A stretch of 42,685 bases of DNA from Minisyncoccota bacterium (GTDB lineage Bacteria; Patescibacteriota; Minisyncoccia; Phycocordibacterales; UBA9973): assembly GCA_017991395.1 (NCBI GenBank), contig JAGOQQ010000003.1, forward strand, positions 66,400-109,084, read 5' to 3'. The translations under genes were made by a program, and so were the position numbers. Of this stretch, positions 33,890 through 40,669 are shown piece after piece. Positions within the stretch are counted from its first letter, which is position 1; each line of letters starts with the position of its first letter. The notes beneath the pieces were generated by a model. It did not search any database. It worked only from the letters and a program-made list of their open reading frames with translations, and had not been told where the DNA came from.

Positions 33890-35239
33890 CTATTCAATCT
33901 CTTCTGGGGCCTTTTCGAGAACCACCCGCACATCTTTCGTGACCCCTTTTGACATCACTTTGAGTACAAGTGTGTCGCCGACTTTTTTGTCTCGTATGAT
34001 GAGTGACAGATTTGATTCAGAATCAAGTTTTTTGCCATCTGCTTCCAAAATTATATCGTTTTCTAAAAGTCCTGCTTTGTCCGCAGGTGACCCTGGAATC
34101 ACTGCCAAATCTTCTTTTGTCTCACCTTTTGAGACAATCACTCCATAATCTACCGAGAGGTTGTTCTTTTCTTTGAGCGTAGGAGTAATTTGTGCATACC
34201 TCACACCAAGATATGGTCGTACAATTTTCCCTGTCTCTCGTACAGAATCCACCACGTTCTTCACCACGTTTGCCGGAAGTGCAAAACCAATATTCTCAGA
34301 ACCTTGCGCAACCGCAACATTGACGCCAATGACATTTCCCGAGAGATTCAAAAGGGGTCCTCCTGAGTTTCCGGGATTGATTGCGGCATCAGTCTGAATC
34401 ACATGATCAAGGAGTTCTGATTTTCCCGCGCCATCACTTGCGGTGATCGAACGAGCGAGTCCTGACACCACACCCACCGAAACCGTATTTCTAAATTCTG
34501 CGAGTGCGTTTCCAATTGCGATTACAGACTGGCCAACTTGTATCTGGTCAGAGTTCGCAAACTCAAGATATGTAAATCCTGATCCGCTCACTTGCAGCAC
34601 TGCAATATCGAGCACACTATCTCGCGCCAATACTTTCGCATCATGCTTTTTTCCATCATTTGTAAATACTGTATATTCGGCTTCTTTGTCACTCACGACA
34701 TGTCTGTTTGTCACAAGCAGTCCAGACGCTGATACAAAGAATCCCGATCCTCCACCGATTTCTTTTTTCTCAGTTCCGTTTTGTTTGAGCTTTGGAGTCT
34801 CAAAAGAAAAGCCAGGGAACAAGTTTCCAAACGGATTTGATTGCTCATAATATGTTTCGTATTTGGGTACATCTTTTGTCACCACTATTGCAACCACTGC
34901 AGGATTTGTCTTCTTGACTGTTTCCACTACAAAAGATTCTTGCGTGAATGATTTTATTTCATCATTTTTCGCATCACCACCAAGCTGTGCGGTACTCTCT
35001 TTATAAAAATCTGTTGCCAGCATATTAAAAATCTTTCCTTTGTAAAAATACAAGACTCCGGCAATCACCACAAATACTACAAGTGCCCCTAGTACCCCAT
35101 TCCAAAATGGTGGTATAGAAATATTTTTTATTCGTGCAATAAAATTCTTTGAAATAGTATCTTGAAATGATGTTGTGTGTACTTCGTGTTGTTCGTTTTT
35201 TAAATCAGTATGTATTTGATGATTATTTTGTTCTTCCAT
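33890..35239 (-). CDS. htrA: HtrA/DegP-type serine protease, membrane-anchored
   Basis: 449 residues. Residues 1-47 are predicted cytoplasmic, 48-66 form one transmembrane helix, and the trypsin-like domain spans about 105-335. The catalytic triad is His180 (TNRHVV), Asp211 (LDIAVLQV) and Ser292 (NPGNSGGPLLN). One PDZ domain follows at about 345-440 (YLGVRYAQITP, GSPADKAGLLENDIILEADGKKL). It is expected to degrade or refold damaged extracytoplasmic proteins. It begins 5 nt after the MutY-like gene stop and is the last gene of the operon. There is no Shine-Dalgarno motif. Confidence 0.95.
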   Translation of the reverse strand: MEEQNNHQIHTDLKNEQHEVHTTSFQDTISKNFIARIKNISIPPFWNGVLGALVVFVVIAGVLYFYKGKIFNMLATDFYKESTAQLGGDAKNDEIKSFTQESFVVETVKKTNPAVVAIVVTKDVPKYETYYEQSNPFGNLFPGFSFETPKLKQNGTEKKEIGGGSGFFVSASGLLVTNRHVVSDKEAEYTVFTNDGKKHDAKVLARDSVLDIAVLQVSGSGFTYLEFANSDQIQVGQSVIAIGNALAEFRNTVSVGVVSGLARSITASDGAGKSELLDHVIQTDAAINPGNSGGPLLNLSGNVIGVNVAVAQGSENIGFALPANVVKNVVDSVRETGKIVRPYLGVRYAQITPTLKEKNNLSVDYGVIVSKGETKEDLAVIPGSPADKAGLLENDIILEADGKKLDSESNLSLIIRDKKVGDTLVLKVMSKGVTKDVRVVLEKAPEEIE

Positions 35240-35244
35240 AAAAA

Positions 35245-36060
35245 TTAACTAATTACATAATAATTTTTTTCTTTCACTATAAACCCTTCGCGAACTAGCT
35301 CCTGTATTTTTTCTTGTATCATATTTTTTCTATTTTTCAAAAGTGGAATTTTGCACAGCGCACCAAGTGTAGTCTTCTTATTCTCCAATATATATTTCAA
35401 CAGTGTACTTCTCACTTCCCGCCCCGATCCTTTGAACGGTGTTTGTTTTCGATAATGAATACTTTTGACATTCTTAGATTTTTTGACCTTTTTCAACATC
35501 ACCCCATAATCCATGAGCGCCCAGTACCATTCTCGTGGATTATCAGTGTCTAGTGTTTTCTCAACAAGACGAAGTATATCTTTGTCATGCACAAGCGTGT
35601 CGGTATTTTTGAAAAAGTAATCCAAAAAAACTGTTCTAATATTCGTCTCAATAAATACTAACGGAGTATTATGGGCAAATGTGATTATTGCTTTTGAGGT
35701 ATAGTCTCCGATGCCTGGGAGTGCCATAAGTGCGTCTACTTCAGTGGGTATTTTGCCCTTGAGACGCCCTACAATCTCCTCTCCTGCACGTTTCAAATTT
35801 AAACCTCTCCTATTGTATCCGAGCCCTTGCCACCTCTCTAAAACGTCTTTTTGACTCGCAGATGCAAGCGACTGAACTGTCGGAAATTGCTTCAAAAATT
35901 CCTTGTACTTTGGCACCACGCGATCAGTCTGTGTTTGCTGAAGCATCACCTCAGACACCCAAATATGATAGGGGTTCTTTGTCTTCCTCCACGGAAAATC
36001 ACGCTTGTGTTGATTGTAATAATCCCAGACGGTTTTCTGAAACTTTTTTATATCTCTCAT
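35245..36060 (-). CDS. mutY: MutY-like adenine DNA glycosylase lacking the iron-sulfur cluster
   Basis: 271 residues. MutY removes adenine mispaired with 8-oxoguanine. The HhH-GPD domain is clear: VSEVMLQQTQTDRVVPKY with Glu37, the hairpin LPGIGDYTSKAI (114-125), and the segment VFIETNIRTVF. In that last segment Glu138 stands where E. coli MutY has the catalytic Asp138. The four-Cys Fe-S ligand loop after ALMDYGVML is absent; only one Cys occurs in the protein. A short C-terminal winged-helix-like region (LLKYILENKKTTLGAL to GFIVKEKNYYVIS) replaces the usual NUDIX-like domain. It overlaps the peptidase gene by 4 nt (ATGA), so it is translationally coupled. Confidence 0.85.
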   Translation of the reverse strand: MRDIKKFQKTVWDYYNQHKRDFPWRKTKNPYHIWVSEVMLQQTQTDRVVPKYKEFLKQFPTVQSLASASQKDVLERWQGLGYNRRGLNLKRAGEEIVGRLKGKIPTEVDALMALPGIGDYTSKAIITFAHNTPLVFIETNIRTVFLDYFFKNTDTLVHDKDILRLVEKTLDTDNPREWYWALMDYGVMLKKVKKSKNVKSIHYRKQTPFKGSGREVRSTLLKYILENKKTTLGALCKIPLLKNRKNMIQEKIQELVREGFIVKEKNYYVIS

Positions 36061-38006
36061 ATTCCAAGTTCTTTCAAGAATGCTTCGTTTGATGGCTCAC
36101 GCTCAAGGAAATCACGAAGCAAGTCCATTTCTTTTTTGAGTGCGCCTTGTTCAAATATTTTTTGTCGCACTTCCTTGCCAAGTTGTCCGTTGAATATTCC
36201 TTTTTTCTTAAATTCTCCAAATATATCTTTTGCATATACAAGTGACCAAAGATAACTGTAATATGCTGATTCGTATCCGTGCATTAAATGTCCAAAACTT
36301 GCAGGAAAGAGAGATTTTTTTGATGGTGCGACTCCAGAATATTTTTTTCTAAGCATCGAATTGTGGACAACTATATCCTTGATGTTTTTTACGTGAATAT
36401 CTTGATCAAGCATTCCAAATAATATTTGTCCCACAACTCCACTTCCTGCTAAAAAATTCTTGGCACTCAACATTTTTTCCACCAATTCGTCTGGAATTTT
36501 TTTTCCAGTTTTGTAATGTTGACCAAGCATGCCAATAACTTCTTTATCCCATACCCATTGTTCAAAAAACTGCGATGGCACTTCCACAAAATCCCACGCC
36601 ACCTGAAATCCACCAAGTGATGCATATGGTTGCCGAGATGATATCGCATGAAGTGCATGTCCGAATTCATGAAATAATGTGACGACGTCCCCATGTGAAA
36701 TTATTGAAGGTGAATCTTTTGTCGGCTTTGCAAAATTACAAATGAGAGACATTATTGGCACTACTCGTACACCATTTTCTATTCTGCTATCTCGTACTTC
36801 AGCGACACATGCATGTCCATATTTTCCTTGTCTTGGAAAAAGGTCCACCACAATATACCCCATCACAGCCTTGCCGACTTTCGCCTCAAGTACAAATACA
36901 TCTTTGTCCCACACAGGCATTTTGACCGGGGTCAAACTTATTCCAAATACTTTCTTAACAATAGAAAAAAGGATTTTCACCACATGATTCATTTCAAAAT
37001 ATTCACGAATCATTTTTGAATCAAGTGCAAAGTGCTGTTTTTTGTATTCTTCACTCAAATATGCTGATTCAAAATACTTCACACTTGAATTATCTTTGAA
37101 ACGCTCACTTTTATACTTCGCGAGTAGCTCCAAATCATTTTTTGCGCAAAGTGATACTTTTTCCAAAAGATCGTTTTCAAAATTCATTACAGTCTTGTAG
37201 CTACTCGCCATTCGTCGCTCAATTTGATAATCAGTAAAATTTGCATACCCAAGAAGACTCGCGAGTTCTTTTCGAAGCGCAATATTCTTTTCCATAAGTA
37301 TCAAGTTTTCCTTTCCGCCTTTTTCGGCTGCTAAGTCTCCAAGTTCTTTACGCTTTTTTGCATTTTTCGCTTGCGACATAAACGGTATCAAATGCGGGTA
37401 TTGAAGAGTTACTTTATATTTTCCGTTCTTCTTTTCAAGTGAATCAATATAATGTTCAGAGAGTCCCTCAAGATCCTCGAGTGACATCCACAAATGTGCG
37501 TCCCAATCATTGAGTCTTTTATCAAAATTGGAACCATTTTTTGATATGAGATTCTTTATTTCTTTAACCCGCTTAAATTCTTTTGGTGGCAAATCGAAAC
37601 CCATTCGCGTATATGATGCATAGTATTCATCCAAAATCTTTTTGTCTGCATCTCGTACTGGTTGATGGTGCTCGAATACATATTTTATTGCTAAATAAAC
37701 TTTTTTACTATAAACAATTTGCAAAGATTTTTTGTCTGCCCATTCGATCATTTTTTTTGCGGCTTCTCGAACTTTCTTATCCGATGAGACATTCTTCAAA
37801 ACATCCATTGGTCGAATAACATCATTATACTTCGCTTCAATCGACTCAATTGCGAGTATAACGGATTCAAAATTTTGTTTTGATTGAGGAAGCGAAGCTA
37901 TTTTTTCATAGACTTTCTTTTTATCTTCAAGTACCTTTTTTGCCTTACTCTCTATCTGTGCCGGAGTCCATTTTACAAACGAAAAATACTTTTGTACGTC
38001 TTTCAT
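36057..38006 (-). CDS. M3-family zinc oligopeptidase
   Basis: 649 residues from the ATG at 38006. The zinc motif HEFGHALHA and a distal Glu place it in the thimet oligopeptidase/PepF family, which cleaves short peptides in the cytoplasm. There is no signal peptide. I reject a 45-codon upstream extension because it contains the -10 box and the CGCGGA array, and its composition is unlike protein. The start ATG is 9 nt after a TACAAT hexamer. Peptides imported by a solute-binding protein such as that at 27432 could be its substrates, an inference only. Confidence 0.93.
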   Translation of the reverse strand: MKDVQKYFSFVKWTPAQIESKAKKVLEDKKKVYEKIASLPQSKQNFESVILAIESIEAKYNDVIRPMDVLKNVSSDKKVREAAKKMIEWADKKSLQIVYSKKVYLAIKYVFEHHQPVRDADKKILDEYYASYTRMGFDLPPKEFKRVKEIKNLISKNGSNFDKRLNDWDAHLWMSLEDLEGLSEHYIDSLEKKNGKYKVTLQYPHLIPFMSQAKNAKKRKELGDLAAEKGGKENLILMEKNIALRKELASLLGYANFTDYQIERRMASSYKTVMNFENDLLEKVSLCAKNDLELLAKYKSERFKDNSSVKYFESAYLSEEYKKQHFALDSKMIREYFEMNHVVKILFSIVKKVFGISLTPVKMPVWDKDVFVLEAKVGKAVMGYIVVDLFPRQGKYGHACVAEVRDSRIENGVRVVPIMSLICNFAKPTKDSPSIISHGDVVTLFHEFGHALHAISSRQPYASLGGFQVAWDFVEVPSQFFEQWVWDKEVIGMLGQHYKTGKKIPDELVEKMLSAKNFLAGSGVVGQILFGMLDQDIHVKNIKDIVVHNSMLRKKYSGVAPSKKSLFPASFGHLMHGYESAYYSYLWSLVYAKDIFGEFKKKGIFNGQLGKEVRQKIFEQGALKKEMDLLRDFLEREPSNEAFLKELGI

Positions 38007-38015
38007 ATGGATTGT

Positions 38016-38021
38016 ATTGTA
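38016..38021 (-). promoter_or_regulatory. -10 box of the M3 peptidase operon, near-leaderless
   Basis: TACAAT on the minus strand, 9 nt upstream of the ATG at 38006; a candidate TTGCGT -35 lies 17 nt further upstream, inside the CGCGGA-repeat region. Confidence 0.5.
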
Positions 38022-38039
38022 CAGACGAAGGCCCAAAAA

Positions 38040-38076
38040 CGCAAAAAACCGCGGACAGACGCGGACTGGACGCGGA
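38040..38076. repeat. Helically phased CGC/CGCGGA array, copy 3
   Basis: CGC(GGA) units begin at 38040, 38050, 38060 and 38071, spacings of 10, 10 and 11 bp. The array is adjacent to the M3 peptidase promoter. Confidence 0.65.
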
Positions 38077-38082
38077 AAAAAT

Positions 38083-38175
38083 ACTCTTTCTCTTGTAACG
38101 CATTGCGCAAGGCTGACGAGCCGAGCATAGCAAAAATTCACCAGAATTTTATGCGTGCGTTATAAGAGAAAGAGT
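38083..38175. repeat. 93-bp palindromic intergenic element
   Basis: ACTCTTTCTCTT and AAGAGAAAGAGT are perfect 12-bp ends, continued inward by AACGCA/TGCGTT and, near the centre, AAAATTC-acca-GAATTTT. It could fold into one long hairpin and has no coding potential. Confidence 0.75.
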
Positions 38176-38188
38176 GAAGAAACATTGA

Positions 38189-38216
38189 GGATCCTGAAAC
38201 AAGTTCAGGATGACAC
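38189..38216 (+). repeat. Dispersed CCTGAAAC-AAGTTCAGG palindromic repeat, copy 3
   Basis: GGATCCTGAAACAAGTTCAG continuing to GATGACA; nearly identical to the copies at 5553 and 5775, 32 kb away. Confidence 0.8.
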
Positions 38217-38239
38217 AATACTGAAATCCACTAAAGTCT

Positions 38240-38260
38240 AAGGGAACACTTATGCAAGGC
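38240..38260 (+). repeat. Dispersed 21-nt motif, second copy
   Basis: AAGGGAACACTTATGCAAGG followed by C, one mismatch to 5482-5502. As at that locus, a CCTGAAAC-type repeat lies nearby, and ACTAGCGACTA-type sequence follows. Confidence 0.6.
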
Positions 38261-38295
38261 TAAAGACTAGCGACTAAAGACTGTATTGTAAGTCT

Positions 38296-39327
38296 TTACA
38301 CAAACTGAGGGAACAATATCATTGAATCATTCCAAATCCAAAGTCCAAGTAGTACCAAAAACACCAGTACACCTAGCAAGAAATGTTTGTAATGTCGCAT
38401 ACGTACTTCGTGGACCAAGAATATGAGGAGACCCACGAGCACAACCACCATCAAAATCAACAGTACATAACTGACAAGGAGTGACTGATTTGCAATAAAT
38501 CGTTCGAATCGTGTTGAGTAGTGTGGCACAGTTATTGTATCTGACGCAGTAGAATTTTGAGCTTGTACTTGTGAAATATCATCATTGACCACAATCGCAA
38601 GAGAATCATCATTGTATACTTCTTTTACAAATAGGGTGCCTGAATTTGAACTATCCTCTGCGGTAGCCGAAAGTACATTTGCAGATTGGGTATTTTCGTT
38701 TGTTGCCACCAAAGTAGCAGGCGCCACTTCAGTAAGAATTGTTTTTGGTGCAACAGGAAGAGTTGTCTTTGGCTTACCAAACATTTGCACCACATACACC
38801 GCATCTTTACCTTTTCGTACGCCTTTCATTGTGGCAATCCCAATCTCAGTAAAATGTTCATCTATAATATTTGCTTTATGTGTAGGAGAATTGAGCCATC
38901 CATTGTTTACGTCTTCAGATTGCACAAATCCCACCGCGAGATTTTCTCCGGCATACGAAAACGAATATCCTGCTTTTTTAAACCAATACCACGGAGTGAT
39001 ACCTTCAGGACTTGTATGAGCAAAATAATTTTTAGATACCATATCACTTGCTTTGAGCTGTGCGGCAAATTCAAGTTGCGGATTTACTATAAGTGGTGTT
39101 TTGTTTTCGCTGACACGTGTGTCATTTGTCAGATCAACAAGTACGGCAGTATAAATATTTCCAAGAAGTGATGAGGAATTTTTTACAAGATAAGAACTCC
39201 CAAGTGAAGACACACACATTACAACCGCAATCACCAAAATACCCACAAGAGATACTTGTCGAAACAAGTGAGGTGTGTGGTTGTTTTCTTCGTGAGGAAT
39301 AAAGTAGTCTTTGAGGACTTTTTTCAT
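38296..39327 (-). CDS. CAP/SCP-domain protein with two membrane regions
   Basis: 343 residues. A basic N-terminus precedes a transmembrane helix (about 26-47). The CAP domain (about 60-200) shows LTNDTRVSENKTPLIVNPQLEFAAQ-type spacing and the signature blocks YFAHTSPEG, YSFSYAGENLA and GWLNSPTHKANII with EIGIA. Bacterial CAP domains are exported and mostly of unknown activity. A Ser/Thr-rich stalk follows and two further helices lie near the C-terminus (LLVSYVLLILMVVVLVGLLIFLV in part, then LLGVLVFLVLLGLWIW). It has its own leaderless promoter and is the last gene on the strand before the repeat-rich gap. Confidence 0.9.
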   Translation of the reverse strand: MKKVLKDYFIPHEENNHTPHLFRQVSLVGILVIAVVMCVSSLGSSYLVKNSSSLLGNIYTAVLVDLTNDTRVSENKTPLIVNPQLEFAAQLKASDMVSKNYFAHTSPEGITPWYWFKKAGYSFSYAGENLAVGFVQSEDVNNGWLNSPTHKANIIDEHFTEIGIATMKGVRKGKDAVYVVQMFGKPKTTLPVAPKTILTEVAPATLVATNENTQSANVLSATAEDSSNSGTLFVKEVYNDDSLAIVVNDDISQVQAQNSTASDTITVPHYSTRFERFIANQSLLVSYVLLILMVVVLVGLLIFLVHEVRMRHYKHFLLGVLVFLVLLGLWIWNDSMILFPQFV

Positions 39328-39333
39328 ATTTAT

Positions 39334-39362
39334 ATTATACCACGGTTATATTAATAAATCAA
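39334..39362 (-). promoter_or_regulatory. Promoter of the CAP-domain gene, leaderless
   Basis: TTGATT (39357-39362), 17-nt spacer, TGG-TATAAT (39334-39339), then 6 nt to the ATG at 39327. It is the best-spaced leaderless promoter in the window. Confidence 0.75.
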
Positions 39363-39366
39363 GTGA

Positions 39367-39990
39367 TTACTCTTGTGGCTGTACTGCATCGCTTACATTT
39401 GCTACTGAATCTATGAAGTTTGCCTGGTAATTGTGTTGAGCATAAAAGAAAAATCCTCCCACAAGTGCAATCAGGCCAATCAAAAACGCCATTCTTTTGT
39501 ACTCACCTCGGATTATGAGATGGAGTCTTCCATCGGTCAGTACTGAATGTTCTAGTTCTTCCAGTGTCTCTATTTGCTCCTCGATTTTTTGTAGTACTTG
39601 TTCGTCTTTCTTTACCACCTGCTCAATCGTAACCGAAGGAGTTTCTTCCAATAGTTCAATTTCTTCCAGTACGCGAGACTCATCTTCCCTTTTCTTCTTC
39701 AGTAACACTTTTTCCTCTTTTAACTTTTGTTGCTTGTCGTACTCTTTTGAAAGCTCTTGGTATCGAATCAAAAGCGGAACAAAGGGATGCGAGTGTTCAA
39801 TCTTTTTTAATTCTTTAATTGATACAGATACTCCAGACTTAGTCGAGAGCAATCCATCTGTCGGCAAATTAAGTACTTCAAACAAAAAGTGTCGCAAATC
39901 TTTTGGTGTATCAATCTTGTAATCTCCCACAATCTGTGCGAGTTCTTTTTCAATTGTTTTTAATTCTTGTTTAATTTCTTTTAGAGTCAT
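39367..39990 (-). CDS. Tail-anchored coiled-coil protein with a DNA polymerase I thumb-like domain
   Basis: 207 residues from the ATG at 39990, 8 nt after the sortase stop. Residues ~13-84 read like the thumb subdomain of family A DNA polymerases: a helix ending LAQIVGD, then DTPKDLRHFLFEVLNLP, a TKSGVSVSIKEL segment and HPFVPLLIRYQELSK. These match, in order, the Pol I blocks NxxSPKQLxxxLFxxLxLP, TKTGxSTxxxxL and HPIVxxILxYRELxK. The polymerase palm and fingers motifs are absent. Residues ~85-150 are a charged coiled coil, 167-184 a transmembrane helix, and 23 residues lie beyond. Basic residues before the helix put the N-terminus in the cytoplasm. The identification is by eye. Confidence 0.7.
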   Translation of the reverse strand: MTLKEIKQELKTIEKELAQIVGDYKIDTPKDLRHFLFEVLNLPTDGLLSTKSGVSVSIKELKKIEHSHPFVPLLIRYQELSKEYDKQQKLKEEKVLLKKKREDESRVLEEIELLEETPSVTIEQVVKKDEQVLQKIEEQIETLEELEHSVLTDGRLHLIIRGEYKRMAFLIGLIALVGGFFFYAQHNYQANFIDSVANVSDAVQPQE

Positions 39991-39998
39991 AGATAGTT

Positions 39999-40604
39999 TT
40001 ATTGTGCTGGTAGTATGGGCACAGCATGCACCACATAACGGTGACTTGCTGTCCAAAGCGGTGTACACGTGTAAAGTGTCAGTCGTGCATCCGGTGTCGG
40101 GGATTCGATTGCGATTTCAGTCGGAAGAACTGTTTCTGTAGTCTCTACACCATAAGTATACAATATTCCATCCCACACCACATATATCTTATCTCCAGCT
40201 ACAAGCTTTGGCAGATGGTAAAATGTACTTGCTCTGTTTCCTCCAATTGTCGCATATCGGTGTGCCACCAACACTGTATTTCCGCCATCTTTCGGATTAC
40301 TTGTTTTTGGTCTTCGCCACACTCTCTCGTGCACCTGACCAATGTTGTCTGCCTCAATAATACTTTCACTCACTCCAATTGCGGGGATATACAAATAGTC
40401 TATTCCGTTCTTAATCGCCATCGTAATTTCATTTGGCAATTCCGTTTGTTCGGTATTTTTCTTACTATCATTGTGAAGTAGAAATGATATTTCTGGAAAA
40501 TACGGCGTAAGGAGAATAATGATGGTGAAGATAATTCCGACATAGCGAAGAATATCATTTATGATAATCAATCTCTTTGCTCTCTTGTACAGCTTTTCGT
40601 TCAT
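39999..40604 (-). CDS. Sortase, class E-like
   Basis: 201 residues. One N-terminal transmembrane helix (about 20-40) is followed by the sortase barrel. The catalytic His lies in VAHRYATIGGNRA, the Cys in TLYTCTPLWTASHRYVV, and the Arg in the HRY of that segment. TLxTCTPxxxAxHRYVV is closest to class E-type sortases, which act on LAxTG rather than LPxTG motifs. The gene upstream on the same strand ends with LAQTG, so the pair is an enzyme with its substrate. I start at the ATG at 40604; the ten-codon extension overlaps the -10 box. Confidence 0.92.
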   Translation of the reverse strand: MNEKLYKRAKRLIIINDILRYVGIIFTIIILLTPYFPEISFLLHNDSKKNTEQTELPNEITMAIKNGIDYLYIPAIGVSESIIEADNIGQVHERVWRRPKTSNPKDGGNTVLVAHRYATIGGNRASTFYHLPKLVAGDKIYVVWDGILYTYGVETTETVLPTEIAIESPTPDARLTLYTCTPLWTASHRYVVHAVPILPAQ

Positions 40605-40610
40605 AGTTAT

Positions 40611-40616
40611 ATAGTA
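40611..40616 (-). promoter_or_regulatory. Extended -10 promoter of the sortase operon, leaderless
   Basis: TGC-TACTAT on the minus strand ends 6 nt before the ATG at 40604, directly after the terminator of the substrate gene. Confidence 0.6.
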
Positions 40617-40617
40617 G

Positions 40618-40654
40618 CAAACAAAAAGACCCAATGTGTGGGTCTTTTTGTTTG
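40618..40654. terminator. Terminator after the LAQTG surface protein gene
   Basis: CAAACAAAAAGACCCA pairs perfectly with TGGGTCTTTTTGTTTG around a 5-nt loop (16-bp stem). Confidence 0.92.
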
Positions 40655-40669
40655 CAGTATGTGCATAAA

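Noticed and set aside
36055-36062. Possible UGA recoding as in Gracilibacteria/Absconditabacteria
   Set aside because: UGA ends the M3 peptidase exactly at the expected C-terminus with an ATGA overlap to the next gene, and full-length conserved genes have no in-frame UGA.
37990-38141. 45-codon N-terminal extension of the M3 peptidase
   Set aside because: It runs through the CGCGGA array and the promoter hexamer, and begins in repeat sequence; the ATG at 38006 gives a normal N-terminus.
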